The notes: generated by a model not told the origin, from the letters alone. Shown: positions 21,961 through 33,943, counted from the stretch's first letter. The stretch is DNA of 64,000 nt from Desmodus rotundus (GCF_022682495.2 NC_071399.1:5127342-5191341); one strand, 5' to 3'. Numbers and translations are program-made.

Positions 21961-24013
21961 CCCTAGGGAGGAGCTAATGCAACCATAAATAATCTCATCG
22001 GGGGAGATATGTCTTGAAGATGGCAGTCATCAGTGGTGGACTGTAAAACAGGGAAACACCTCTGGGTTTTTATAGGATTTCCAAAAACATCGGGGTACTA
22101 TTAATGGTAGGAGACAAAGCTAGTCGGTACAGTGTCAGCACCCAAGTGTTAGTAAGAACAGCAGTAGGTTGAGGAAGGAGATTCTTCTTGTAGCCTCAGC
22201 TGTGCAAAGTGTCCACCCCGCAGTGCTGCCTGGTGTGTGTTCCACCCTTCGGGTTCCCATCTGCACAGAATCCTGTCCCAGTTACTTTGGGAAGGTTTTT
22301 TGGGTTTTTTTGCCTATTTACATTTTTTGCATATAGATGAAAAGAGGGGGTGTGATTCATTGTTTTCTATTCCATCACTCAGTTGAGTAATATGGAAATG
22401 TTTACCAAAATAATGTTTTTATTATTTTTGGAACATAATTTCTTTCAATAAATCAAAATAGAAATGCTACTAAAATGTACTGCTTTCTCAATTTTATAGT
22501 TATTTGCATTTTATTAGTCAAACATAAAATTGGAAATCGTATCAACAATTTCTACTTTCTTCTCAAAATATTTAGAGTTTATTTTGTGATAATTATTTTC
22601 TATAACTCCAACAATTTGTAAGAACGAGAAAGCATTAGCCAACCCAAGAGCCCATTCCATCAGGAAATACTCACTACAAGGAGAAATATCCAATACAAAC
22701 ATGTCTGCATCTCCACACTAACTTTATCCTTCAGTACAAGGAACACAAACACAGCTTTCATTGTGCGAATTTCGTATTCATTACTAATTTGTGATTCAGT
22801 GTTCTTTCAATAGACTTGTGTTTTCAATAATCCTGTACAGATTTTAGAGAACATGTTTAAATTAAAATAGTATTTAGCGGTTTGACACTTTAATTTTGAA
22901 TCGATTATAGATCTGTCTATGCCATGTAGCTAATCATTATTCAAAACTCTCTAAGTCTCCCATGTCCTTATTTTTTAAAGAATAGATTAATCATTAGGGT
23001 TACAGAAAACACAATCCAGCTTTTTATTCCTGAAAATGTGCCCTTCGACAAGGCAAAAGGGATATTACCAAGGAATATAGGCAAGAAGATGGAGTTTTGT
23101 TTTCGGGTTTGATTCTTTTTTAAAGAGGGGCTTTATCTACCCTAAAACTATGTGTCTCGTATGACGTGACTCAGTTTTCTAGGAATGAAACTTTAGATGA
23201 GGATATTGTTATGATTTATAAAACTTTATCAATGATTGCTGAATCAAAACCTCATTAAAGACAGGAATCCCCCCTCTCACGGAGTTTGCCAACCGCATTC
23301 CCCTCGGGGAGTTCTGAGGTGGTGACGGCTTCTCCTGGGCACGCCAGCCACTGAGTGCGTGAATGAAACGGGCCTTTGCTGTAGTAGTCTTGTTAGGTAA
23401 CGTTCACTGGATTTCTGTGCATCCCGCTACATACATAGGATGTGCCTTGGAATCTTTGGGATCCTTATGCTGAACACACATTTTCCTTTTAAGCAGGAAA
23501 GCAGTAGGTTTGCACCATGCAATTGATCCACACCCAAAGGCACCTGTTAGGAACATCATTTCATTTGATATGAACATTATTTTGCCATGCCATTTATTAC
23601 TAGTAACACTAAATTATATAACTGCTACACGAACAGAAATACCCGGATAAATTAACATCTCCTATGCATTCCTACCTTAAAACTGGAGGTTAGAAGCAGC
23701 TGTGACTTTCACAGCCAAGTCTATGTGCAGAGTAAGTAAAACCGAAGACACAAAGAGACGTATAAATTATACCAGAACTGATTCATGAGCCCTTGTTCAT
23801 TTATGGATCACTGAGCGGAGGCATAGAGCCAGCCCAAGTGCTGGTAGCGGAATGAGCAGCCCAGGGTTAGCCTTTGGCTTTGCCTCAGGAAAAATATTTT
23901 AACAGCTAAACCTATACAAAATTCATACCTTTCAATTATCCCTGCCTGAGCATGGCTTTGCACAACGTGCCCGAGATCAGAAGGAGGTTAAAGCATTTAA
24001 TATTTTTCTAAAA
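21961..24013. other. Unique AT-rich DNA
   Basis: No gene recognised. A moderately CpG-containing patch lies at about 23270-23420 (CGGAGTTTGCC ... GGTGACGGC ... ACGCCAGCC). Confidence 0.4.
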
Positions 24014-24214
24014 ATGGGTTTCAGAGACAGCTATGGGGAGGGGTCACGAGTCGCCTTCTTTGGCAGGCAGATCTCCCAGTGGCATTCATACCTCCAGTGC
24101 CACAGCAACGAAAGGCGACTTGGCTTCGATGGCCAGATCCAGTACGTCCTCACGAGGCGGACCTCATGTCTGTTCTTCCGGGACTTCGATTGCAGTGTAA
24201 TAAGAAAATATTAA
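24014..24214 (+). other. CpG-rich open island, possible exon or retrocopy fragment
   Basis: About 190 bp of roughly 55% GC, with around ten CpG sites, sits in an AT-rich background. An ATG frame of 66 codons runs to a stop at the island's edge; the other two plus-strand frames are also largely open, and one minus frame as well. The ATG product begins MGFRDSYGEG and contains HSNERRLGFDGQIQYVL. I recognise no protein family in any frame. It could be a fragment of a retroposed gene, a non-coding regulatory patch kept unmethylated, or a lineage-specific exon. No splice consensus pair is convincing at its borders. Confidence 0.25.
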
Positions 24215-24485
24215 GAGTATTGGTGATAAATTAGAGTTTCTATTTTGCTGCTTTTTTATATATAAGGATTTCTAATATTGGATTCTGAGGATAAAGTTAT
24301 GTTATTATATTATAATGACAAAGCTTCTCCCAGGAAGTGAGGAGATTAAGAAAGCATTACACAGGTAACAGTAATATACCAAATATTCACATTTTTCGCA
24401 CGGCTTTACAAAAAAAACCTTTTCTTTGGCAACAGCCTTTGATAACATACATAAAAGATGTATTGCTCACAACATACACTCTTTT
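24215..24485. other. AT-rich spacer
   Basis: No feature recognised. Confidence 0.5.
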
Positions 24486-24690
24486 TTGAGCATATTTTAT
24501 TGATTATGCTATTACAGTTGTCCCAGTGTTTTTCTCCCCCTAGTCCCCCTCCTCCTTGCACCCCCTCCCACCATCATTCCCTCACCTTAGTTCATGTCCA
24601 TGGGTTGTACATATAAGTTCTTTGGCTTCTCCATTTCCTATACTACACCTAACCTTCCCCTGTCTATTTTGTGTCTACCTATTATGCTTC
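24486..24690 (-). mobile_element. Bat-type L1 3' UTR end
   Basis: The plus strand begins TTTTTTGAGCATATTTTATT and continues GATTATGCTATTACAGTTG, a C-rich tract with CCCCCTAGTCCCCCTCCTCC, TTCATGTCCATGGGTTGTAC and AAGTTCTTTGGCTTCTCC. This is the reverse complement of the L1 3' terminus that ends ...CTGTAATAGCATAATCAATAAAAT. The same terminus in plus orientation is at 62735-62970. 5' truncated. Confidence 0.7.
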
Positions 24691-25725
24691 TTACTCTTAA
24701 GATATAAATATTATAAGACACATTTGTGTGACAAAAGCTTTCAGGGGAACAGAGTGAAAGACTCCTGGGTGCAATTTTAAACTCGCCCTTGATGACAGTT
24801 AGAAGTCATCGAGCACCTCCTATGAGACACCGACACCATCGCACATCACCTAGAGATCAAGCGCCTTGTTTTAAGCTATGAGAGAAATACAATTACAAAC
24901 CTTTGTGTTTCAACAGAGATCTATCTTTTCATGCCTTAGACACAAAATGTTTTTGTACCCTAGCCCTAGAAAACTATCTACACACTGAATGTTTAGGGGT
25001 CACTTTGTAGCAAGTATGAATAGAATCTCAAATAAAAAATAATAACAACAACAATAACAACAAAAACTTGGGGTGTCTACAGCGAGGTTGCTGATGTGAA
25101 CTCTGAGATGACCAACAGCCGCCCACCTGTGTCCTCACCTTCGTGACTTTTGAAAACCAGATGTGAATCAGGTGGGAAACGTGCAACATGGAAATGATTT
25201 AAATGTCTAGTCTTGTAGAAAAGGATTTATAAAAAGAAAGGATTGTTAGCTTGGTGAAATTTGATTTGTTATTATCTCTATATTTTATCCTTTTACTTAC
25301 TCGCATTTTTAAATCTGTTATTCTACTCTCCTACTCTTCACATAAGTATTATACATAGTATTAATGTTTTTAACTATTGGTAATCATTAACCTTCAAAAA
25401 ACTTGACCTAGAATTACTTAGACCCTGTTTAGAGGTATGATTTGACATCCTTAAATAATAAAATCCCAGATCACAAAAAAATCTACTGTATAAAATTATG
25501 TTATCAAGAAAATTCCTATATTTTCACACACTTAACAAAGCAAATATTTTATTAGGCATATTATATTAATATAATTTATACATGGGGTGATTAAAAGACT
25601 AATTTAACAGGTGCATATTTGCTATTAGATAGGTTGTTTATTGAATGTCAATAAACAAATTGTTAATCTGAGTAAATTGTCCACTAAGGAAAGGGTTGTA
25701 TAGAGTTACTTAAAGGATAAAACTC
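24691..25725. other. Unique AT-rich DNA
   Basis: No gene recognised. Includes an AATAACAACAACAATAAC run at about 25048-25065. Confidence 0.45.
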
Positions 25726-25746
25726 TGTGTGTGTGTGTGTGTGTGT
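25726..25746. repeat. (TG)n microsatellite
   Basis: Ten TG units followed by a mixed purine/pyrimidine-alternating run (ACGCACATGTGCGCGTG). Confidence 0.95.
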
Positions 25747-25754
25747 ACGCACAT

Positions 25755-25915
25755 GTGCGCGTGCTGGACTAGAAGTCAGATGATCCATATTCTGCTTCCA
25801 TCTGAGTCAATATTTTTAAATCTGAAAAATGGGGACACCAATCATTGTCTTATAAGCCACTCAAGGTCATCATGATATGACATGTGTGAACACAAAATAA
25901 AAATTATAAAGTGTT
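25755..25915 (+). mobile_element. MIR SINE remnant
   Basis: GACTAGAAGTCAGATGATCC matches the MIR core (ctggagtcagacagacctggg). It is followed by AAATCTGAAAAATGGGGACACC (catctgtaaaatggggata) and ATAAAGTGTTTTGCAATAA (aagcgctttgcaca). Confidence 0.5.
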
Positions 25916-26159
25916 TTGCAATAAATTAGCTGCCTTTAGAACTATATCAGAACCAAATAGATGAAAAATTGTAATGGAAATAGAGGAAGCTAACTGAAAT
26001 AATCCACCAAATGCAACTGTGTTATTTTCACAGTGTTGAACTGGTCAGAGGTGGGAGATTCTGTGAATCGCTTGCTACCTGACAACAAATAAATTATCTA
26101 GGTGATTTTCTCCCTAAATTGACTGAAAAGATGAGTTGTTTTGGCAACATGTAAACAGA

Positions 26160-26720
26160 GCCAGAGAAAAATTTAACCTCCTCTCACCTCCATTATCTGC
26201 CTGAATTTAAAGCCAAATGCAGATGGAGAACTCATTACCGGAGTGACAACCTCTGCTGTAATTAAAAACATGGGCTCCGTTTCTAAAGTAGGGGTCAGGC
26301 GAAGGGCCGGGGCACATCTGACCTTTCCATGCATTATCCCAACGTTTCGTACCATGAAAGTGTGTCCGCCGTTCTGAGCGGACATACTCACCTACGGCTG
26401 CTAGCTCATACAGCTATGGCAGAGACATTTAAGAGCTGTTAATTAGCCACTGGAGTACATTAGTCAAAAGGTGAACATCAGAATGAAGCCGAGGACACCT
26501 GCAGATCCCCCTCACAAAATCGCAAGGAGCTCCAGCATTCTCTTTCAAGTGGACACATTTCTACCAATACAATGGGACTAAATTAAATCCACAATTTGTT
26601 GGTTCTGTTTGATTTATTTTTCACCAGCATGAATGTGTCTATTGCTCTCGCATTCACATAAAGCCTCTACATCTCATTTTGTTGCTCGATACGGCAGCCC
26701 CAATCATTTCCTTTTCATTC
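26160..26720. promoter_or_regulatory. Candidate conserved non-coding element (enhancer-like)
   Basis: A transposon-free block with mixed composition, well-kept CpG sites (GGCGAAGGGCCGGGG, GTCCGCCGTTCTGAGCGGAC) and two TAATTA homeodomain cores (26259-26264 and 26440-26445). GTCCGC and GCGGAC form a small inverted repeat near 26365. Texture and motif content resemble developmental enhancers of gene deserts, but conservation cannot be judged from one sequence. A minus-strand frame of 72 codons (26173-26391) lies inside it and has no recognisable domain. Confidence 0.3.
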
Positions 26721-27059
26721 CCTTTTCCTTGGTGCTGAATGCTGTTTCAAAAGTATCCGAGTTTTATGTACCATGACCTGGCGGCCCACCTTTCATATCA
26801 GATTACCTGGATACAAAAAAAAACAGTGAAAAATATTTTTATTAGGTGTATTTTGTACTAAGAGAACTAGGATGGAGTACAGAAATAATGGGGAAAAACA
26901 GTGAAATAAATAGGAAAACAGATCATCTGTTGTATTAAACCTATCTTTGCCATCTTTTGGTCTATCAGATTCAAAATCTTCTAAGTAAAAATAAAAAATC
27001 AAAACTTTATGATTCTGATGCTCTGTTACATCCGTTCCTCTAATGTAGTAGCTGGTTTG

Positions 27060-27560
27060 CTTCTACAGAGCGGCGCGTCCGCATTCACTTAAAACTTGTA
27101 AGCAACAGGCATAGAAATTACTTAAACTTCCTCTCCATAAAAACGACGTTTGAAATTCACCTTTGTGCAGCGTGGAGCTCTGGTGCAGGGAGGTCACTCT
27201 CTTCCTCCCCCTCTTCGTGCGCCCCTCATTTCCCCGCTGAATGGTAACTCCACCAGCCAGACGCGAGCTGCGAGGCAGTTCTTCCAGCAGCGGCATATGT
27301 TTCCTTGGCAAGCTCATCTTGCATCTGGACGAGAAGCTCAGGGTTTCCTCTGGGTAGGAATATTTCTGGCTGCTAAGAGGCTATTTGTGCAGTCTTTTCC
27401 TCACAGACGCCATTGCTCTTGACAAACCTTCGGTTCTAAGCAAATTTTGCACATTTTGTGTCCATTTGAGAATCAGTGATATACACAAGCTTGCTTAAGA
27501 GCCAGGCAGCTCTCCAAGTCTTCTCACTCGGTGGCCCGGGGGTGGATCTGGCGCCCGTGC
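27060..27560. promoter_or_regulatory. CpG-enriched block, candidate regulatory region
   Basis: Repeated CpGs (GAGCGGCGCGTCCGC at 27068, AAACGACGTTTG near 27141, TTCGTGCGCCCC near 27213, GACGCGAGCTGCGAGG near 27261, GGCGCCCGTGC near 27550) occur in a region whose neighbours are CpG-poor. Small frames on both strands (for example 27150-27422) look like chance products of GC richness. No TATA box or clear initiator was identified. Confidence 0.28.
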
Positions 27561-28864
27561 AAATGGATTTAAATATAATAAAGGTTCATTTAGCTACTTT
27601 CATAAGCAACGTTTTATTATTAATAAAAGATGACTATCATACACGTTGCGGTAGCTGTACGTAATGATTATCAGGGTCAAGAAAATAGCATTGGAAACAA
27701 AAGCTGCATAAGGTAGCAATATGGGAACACGTGGGCGCACCCAACCCTCAGGCTGCTTTCCCTGGGGTGTGCACTGTGTGTTTCCTCCCTTGCAACTCCT
27801 CCCTCACTCAACAGGCATCTCAGCACTGCTGTTTGGACAGTGTCCATAGCAACCAGTGTCTCCCACACTATGGCCATGGGGCGCAGCTTCGCCAGTCCCA
27901 TGGCATCTGAGCCCTAAAAGCAACTATCCTGCCGGAAGCAGACTGTTTCATACTGAAGAATTTCAGAGTTAACTTATGCCAGACTGAGAACAAAATCTTT
28001 CATAGCTTCCGAGAGCCTTCATATCATATTGCTCTAAGTTTTGGGGTATCTTCTCAGATAAAAAAGTAACTAAAATTTGTGAAAAGCAACTGTCTTTCAG
28101 TGAGGCTCATTATTCTTGTGGAAAAGCTAAGAAAGAACAAAAGGGATGAAAATATCAGTAACTATTGCCTTGTACTATGTAGGGAGTGTTCTTGGGAACT
28201 AGCGTTCTATATATCCTACATCTTTGGAAATAGTGTTTTTAAGAATATATTTTAAAATGGGCCCCTAGGAATACAGAATTGAAGTTTATTTTCACTATAA
28301 ACAGTCTCCTCATGGATGATGGTTACATGATCTGAGATTTCTGAATAAATGGTATTTTAATGACCTTGAGAGACAAGCAGAAGTAGATTCACTGATAGAT
28401 GAAGCTACATTAAAGGAAGCTAGTCTCATGTGTGTTGAATGCTTTTCTAAAGATAACAGCATTTCCCATGTAATATTTTGAAGGCACTATTCAGAATAAT
28501 GGAGGATTTCTTAGCCAAATGACTTAGCCAGTAAAGGAATTTAAAGAAAGTTAAATAGGGTTTTGTTTGTTTGTTTTTGTAACTGGAAGGCATCTTCTAG
28601 CTTTCATAATACTGGTGCGCATTGTGAATTTCTAAAGGACAATATGTTATATACACGCACTTGACTCCGAACGCTTGTGTGTTTGGTAAATTCGACTGGA
28701 AGGCAGCTGTAGGATTGCGGCTAGGACTGCAATCTGGACTCGCCTGCATACCCGGAATGATCCCAGCAGAACAGAGCACCAGCCTGAGCAGCCCCAGGAG
28801 CTGGGGGTGAAAGGCGTTCCTCAGACAAAGATCAGCTACCCGCTGCAGTACGGAGTTAAAGAGC
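27561..28864. other. Unique DNA, no gene recognised
   Basis: No transposon or gene recognised. Confidence 0.45.
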
Positions 28865-29080
28865 ACGTGAACTGGAGTTAAACTTTTGATTTTAAATCTT
28901 AGACCCTGTACACACTGTCTGTTTGAGCTTGAGCAGATGTTTTACTTTCTAATGTTTCCTCCTTTGTAAGGCGGACAATAGTTCTTACCTAGTAAGGTTA
29001 TTCAGAAGATTGAATTAGATAATCTTTTTGGAATCCTTGTTGACAATACAGGGCATGTTAATTAAGTATTAATATTATTA
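28865..29080 (+). mobile_element. MIR SINE remnant
   Basis: TTAAATCTTAGACCCTGTAC, GAGCTTGAGCAGATGTTTTAC, CTTTGTAAGGCGGACAATAG and TAAGGTTATTCAGAAGATTG follow the order of the MIR core and 3' half. Confidence 0.5.
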
Positions 29081-29604
29081 CTAGAGGTATTAATAGCCTG
29101 AAATCCACCTAATGCCAGCCCTGAGCAGCTGAGGGCAAGACACAGAAAAAAAGGGAAATGGATTCTATCATTCTATGTTCTAATACTGAAATAATGGGCT
29201 TTTATAAATGACCCCACCTTCAATAAACCTGGGAAGATTAGGAATGAGAAAAAAATAAAGAAGTTGATGTAAATGACATTTGCTTAGTGACCCCAGTGGG
29301 CCTATATCTGCCAATAATGGAACCAATTGACAACCGTGCCAAACACCCTTAAAGCCATTCAGAATAAAAGATGTTAAAATAATGGCTCAAGGGCATCAAA
29401 ACAGACACCACTGGAATCCCTGCATCCTCAATTTCCACTGTGTTAATATTTTATCTGCAAAAGAATAATGCAAGTCGGTGAAAATACCATGTGATCTCAG
29501 ATTCTTTTTTATTAGTGCCCAAGTGGTATAAAGTTCCACTATCATAAATGAATAATTCATAAAAGTTAGATAAATAAAAAAAGCATCTATTCAAATACTT
29601 GGCC
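29081..29604. other. Unique DNA, no gene recognised
   Basis: No feature recognised. Confidence 0.4.
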
Positions 29605-29890
29605 CATTTTTAATCAGATTGTAGTTTTGGGGTTTTTTGGTGGTTGTTTTTTGCTATGGAGTTGTATGAGGTCTTTATATGTCTTGGATAGTAACCCCAT
29701 AAAAAAGATACATGCTTTGCAAATATTTTCTCCCATTCAGTCGGCTGCCTTTTCATTTTGGGGATGGTTTTCTGCACAGAGGCACTTTGGTTTGCTGTAG
29801 TCACACTTAATTTATTTTTGCTTTTGTTGCCTTACTTCAGTTCATTTTTACTCTACAATCTTTTTGGTACTTTATTTGCCTCTGTCTGAT
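29605..29890 (-). pseudogene. L1 ORF2 fragment near the C-terminus
   Basis: The minus strand encodes, in a 64-codon frame at 29610-29804, KMKRQPTEWEKIFAKH. This is a close match to the KMKRQPxEWEKIFAN segment of L1 ORF2, followed by a diverged IKTSYNSIA-like part (usually a KIYKELIQLN type). The upstream minus sequence to about 29890 is also L1-like. Stops flank it, so it is a dead internal piece. Its neighbour at 29985-30200 belongs to an L1 3' end and is in the wrong order for one simple insertion. Confidence 0.75.
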
Positions 29891-29984
29891 TTTAGTTCCT
29901 AGATCTGTGAGTTTTATTTATTTATTTTTAGAAATGCTGACCTATATTTCAAAGAGCGACGATATGTATGCACTACAGTCTAAA

Positions 29985-30200
29985 TTTTTTTAATTGTGGT
30001 AAAATATACATAAATGAGTGTAAAGTTCAGAAGTGTTAAGAACATACAATCTCTTGTGTGACTCTTTTCATCCTGCAAAACTGAAACTTTCTATCCATTT
30101 TCAAATAAACACTCGGTATATTTCTTCCTCCCTCCTCTTTCTGGCAACTGTCATGAAACAGACTGAGTAACAGAACTTTGTTTTCTATGTTCCTTCCTGA
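29985..30200 (-). mobile_element. Ancient L1 3' end
   Basis: TTTAATTGTGGTAAAATATAC, GTAAAGTTCAGAAGTGTTAAG, CATCCTGCAAAACTGAAAC and TTTCTGGCAACTGTCATGAA follow the reverse complement of the L1M 3' terminus (ttttaattgtggtaaaatacac ... ctggcaaccaccattc). Confidence 0.6.
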
Positions 30201-33057
30201 GATGCCAGGTATTCATTTACTTTTGACAAAATCTATTTACCTGATGTCATCTGGCAACAGTTTTCAGAATTGCATATTAGTCTAGTAGGTTGTAACTTCT
30301 GGTTTAAGATCAGTAAAGTATGCTTTCTGGAGTTTCCGGCCCTAAGCTCACCTGAATGAGAACCATAAGGGGAGTTTGTAAAACATGAATGCTTTGAGCT
30401 GTGCCCTAAATTAACTGTACCAGAATTGTCTGGTAAGTTCCAAGAATCTACATTTTTATCAAAAGTACCTGATGATCCTTACGTGATTTAAAATATGATG
30501 ATTTTAATTGTGGAATTATTCCACCTGCATTCTATGAACTCCAAAAATCCACATTCTATTATAAAATACACCACTTATTCAAGGGAAGTACTATTCTTAC
30601 TGTGTCAGTCATAACTCTGAGCGAGGGTGTCGAAGTTCCTGACTAATGTCACCTGAATCTAGAGATGAGAGAGGGAAATGAGGGATTGTGACAGGACCCT
30701 GACACTGACTTCCCGGGCAGGCCCTATGTTTTTAGCTTGGGAGATCATTGGGACTTTGAGCTACAGCCAATGTAGTTAGATTTTCAGCTTTCCTCTTCTT
30801 TCTCGTAACTCCATTCTGCAGTTGCCCCACTTCCATTTGAAGATTTTCCCCTAGCCTTTCACATTCTGGAGTTCTGATTTTAGACTATCTAGTAGGCCTG
30901 GGTCTAACGGAGAAGGGAGACATGTCCGATCTCACAAAATCATCGGCTTCAGTGCGAATACATATCAGGTATCTGAGGTCAAGACTGAATTTCTGATAGT
31001 GACAGGAGTTCAGAAGAGAGACCCATGTTGAAGCTATGCTGTTGACGGGCTTGAGGGAGATGTCTACCAAGTGTTTTTCTTTTTTTCTCTACGTAAGGGA
31101 GAGAAAGAGAAAAGGCAAAATCTTCATCTCTAAGTAACATAGAACTAAGTCCACATGAAACAGAGTCGCACCCAGATGATGCATTTTATTAGATTGCATC
31201 TGTTGTAAAGGTGAAATGTAGCTGTCAGATAAATCTTGTATAATCACACCCATAGAACTGGCACGTTTTCAGTTTTCCAGGTAAATGGCTGGAGACAAGC
31301 AGTGTGCAGTCTATGAAAGATTTTACCATTCTACTGCAGGAGTTTGTTTGTCTTTACAGTTTCAATGGCTTTCTCTTGTAAAGCAAACATCAAAGCTTAG
31401 AGTATCGATGCACCTGACTCGAAGGTACCCGTTATCGTGGTTCTGTTGTGCCCTCAGCGACTCATTAGGATGACTAATTTTGCATGGGAACAGTGGTTTC
31501 AGTCTCACCTCTTCCACTACATTCAAATACACAATGTTCCCTAAACCTGGCCCTGTAAAGGCACACGTCAGGGTGGCCCTGGGCAGCCTCGCTGTGCCGT
31601 CACCTCCCACACCAGCGGACCTCACGCTGTCTCTCACTTCAGAGGCCCCTTTCAAACCACGATTTTAGCCTTAAAAGGACTGATTTACTTGTAGAAATTC
31701 AGAAAAGGCTCTGTAATCTTGAGTGCTATAAAGTTATAGCATTTCCTAGAACACATAAAACTGGGTATCATTTGCATAACATTGTAGAAAGTACATAAAG
31801 ATTTCAATTGCCTTGAAGACTTGTCTGTCTGTGAGTGAGTGTCCATATGTAAGCATGTTGTTACATTGCAGCTTCCACCCAACTGGCCCCTAGCAGGCCC
31901 TGGGGCCACGATGGAGGGAAAAGCTATCTGGAGCTACATTTTACTTAACTAAAATATTGATGTCTTATACTAAATATCTGAAAAGGTTTCTTAAGGAAAC
32001 TAGATATATAATTCATGGTTCGGGTAAGGACGAGCAAGCATGGTGTTGTAACTGAGAAGTCACACTGTGTGTTCTCTAAAGATGTACAACTATATGGCCC
32101 TTGTGTGGGGAGGCGTACTGCATTATTCTCCCATAGTATAATTCAAATATGATTTTCTCCAAGACCACCAAGCAAGGGGAAACCCATGTGTGGTGGGAAA
32201 CCAAAGGTGAAGTCAAGATTGATACTGAATGTTTTGACACACTGATGTTCTACTTTCCAGTTAGATCTCTTCAGACACAGCTACTTCCAAGCATTCTATT
32301 CTACCTGAATCAGGAGAAAGTACAGTAAAATGTAAATAATGTATATTGTATTTAGAAAAACAATGTAAATACTTTATAGACTATTCAGTAAATAATGTAT
32401 ATACTTAGAAAAACAATATAAATATTTCATGAACTGCTGGGCCACTGTTAAGATTCAGATTAAACCTCTGGGTTTAAAGAACACTGTGTTTATCAAAACT
32501 CAATTTCTTCTACCCAATAGAATTCTGCAAGGTTTGGATAAATTGCCACATATAAACTATGTATTCATGATGCAGCCCTATCGCAGTCACACTATTAACC
32601 ATACGATATTTTTTTAGCTGCCACGCACTCACATTATAGGAACTTCCAAGTCGGAGCTCCATTCTATTTTTACAAAATGTACAAGAAAGACTTCTTGTCA
32701 ACCCCTTGCCAGCCTCGCCAATCACATCATCAATTTATATTATATTCTTGATCCACTGAGATTACAAACCCGAGTCACATATTTCTAATAATAATGTTTA
32801 CTATTTGCAACTTTGACTCCATTATACAAATTAATCTATCACTTTTTTTTCTCTCTACATTGCACGACTCCTTCTGTGTGCATGTGGCCTAGTCATGCTT
32901 CTTTAAAAACCTTTTTTTTTCCTTTTTGGTGTGTTTAAAATCAGAGCTAGAAATGTGCTTCTCGTGCCTCCCCTTCCAGAGTGCTTCCATACGCAGCGTA
33001 CCCTCCCAGCCCCGCATTTAATATCCAGTGTCTATTGTTCCGTTCCTCATAAATGCC
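30201..33057. other. Unique DNA, no gene recognised
   Basis: No transposon could be named. Short frames (for example 31285-31473 and 31362-31655) lack domains. A modest GC-rich patch lies at 31560-31650. Confidence 0.4.
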
Positions 33058-33262
33058 AGTAAGCGCTCATATGTTCTAATTAATAGGCCTAGTGCGAAGG
33101 CCGTAGCCAGCTTCGCAGAGGAGAACAATGAGCGCGCAGAGCGCAGCTGCAACCCACCAGAGGTTGGATGTGAACGTTCCCTCCTCAACTGCGGAGCGTT
33201 TCAAGCAGGAAGAGCAGCTGGCGAGTGAACAGAACCCACGACGCAGGAGCAGTTTGTCGGAA
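33058..33262 (+). promoter_or_regulatory. Compact CpG-rich patch
   Basis: About fourteen CpG sites in 200 bp, including GTGCGAAGGCCGTAGCC near 33092 and GAGCGCGCAGAGCGCAGC near 33131, directly follow a TAATTAATAGGCC motif at about 33078. No TATA box. It is too short for a standard CpG island but unusual for this window. It could be a small promoter or enhancer. Confidence 0.3.
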
Positions 33263-33264
33263 CC

Positions 33265-33486
33265 ATGAAAATAACTGTGGATGTCAAGTGCATATCAAGT
33301 AGTATTCTGCACCAACTGGTTAACACTATGTGTCCCCAAAGATACCGTATATATATAAATGAAGATTTCCTAGCAAATGAAACGGATACTTACAGGGGTA
33401 AAATAATAAATCACCGGAATGCTCAATGTCCAAAAAATAGTTTTAAGGTATCCGATGAAAGAATTTTAGAGATAATTAATATGTGA
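33265..33486 (+). CDS. Hypothetical 73-codon frame downstream of the CpG patch
   Basis: ATG at 33265 follows GGAACC, giving A at -3 for a fair Kozak context, and lies just after the CpG-rich patch. The predicted product has no transmembrane segment, signal peptide or domain I recognise. It contains two cysteine-bearing stretches (VDVKCISSS, MCPQRYRIYINED) and ends EIINM. Codon use is AT-rich, like non-coding DNA here. It is listed only because the ATG position relative to the CpG patch is suggestive; a chance frame remains most likely. Confidence 0.12.
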   Translation: MKITVDVKCISSSILHQLVNTMCPQRYRIYINEDFLANETDTYRGKIINHRNAQCPKNSFKVSDERILEIINM

Positions 33487-33746
33487 TTTATTTTATGGTT
33501 ACACTAAGCTGTGGTCGCACAAAGTCCAGCACAGTGAGGCCAGTTACTGAGGGTCCATAAACGGTGTGTTCCACAGTTGTGGACTGTGGGTTCCCGGAGC
33601 AAGGTGGAAACCAGAGGAAAGTGGCATTAGACCGTGACTAAGGCTAGCCAGGGGTGCCCGGCTTCCTCTACCATTACTGCCTGGGAAACAACTCCAGGTG
33701 TCCGCTCCAGGTGTCCGTTCCTACAGCTGAAAGCTCTATACTCATC

Positions 33747-33943
33747 TAGGGGTGTCCACCCTGCAGCCCGCAGGCCGCCCACAGCCCAGGATGGCCGCGA
33801 GTGCGGCCCAACACAAAACTGTAAATTTACTGACAATATTATGAGATGTTTTTGTGATTACATGTTGCAATGTATTTAATGTGAGGCCCAAGACAACTCT
33901 TCTTCCAGTGTGGCCCAGAGACGCCAAAGGTTGGACACCTCTG
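33747..33943. mobile_element. hAT-like non-autonomous DNA transposon
   Basis: The left end TAGGGGTGTCCACC and the right end GTTGGACACCTCTG (reverse complement CAGAGGTGTCCAAC) form short terminal inverted repeats, with CCCGCAGGCCGCCC and GAGTGCGGCCCAACACAAAA inside. The layout and the CAGGGGTGTCCAAC-type end are typical of old mammalian hAT elements. An 8 bp target duplication is no longer evident. I do not name the subfamily. Confidence 0.6.

Noticed and set aside
26173..26391. 72-codon minus-strand frame with protein-like composition
   Set aside because: No recognised domain; better explained by the composition of the enhancer-like block.
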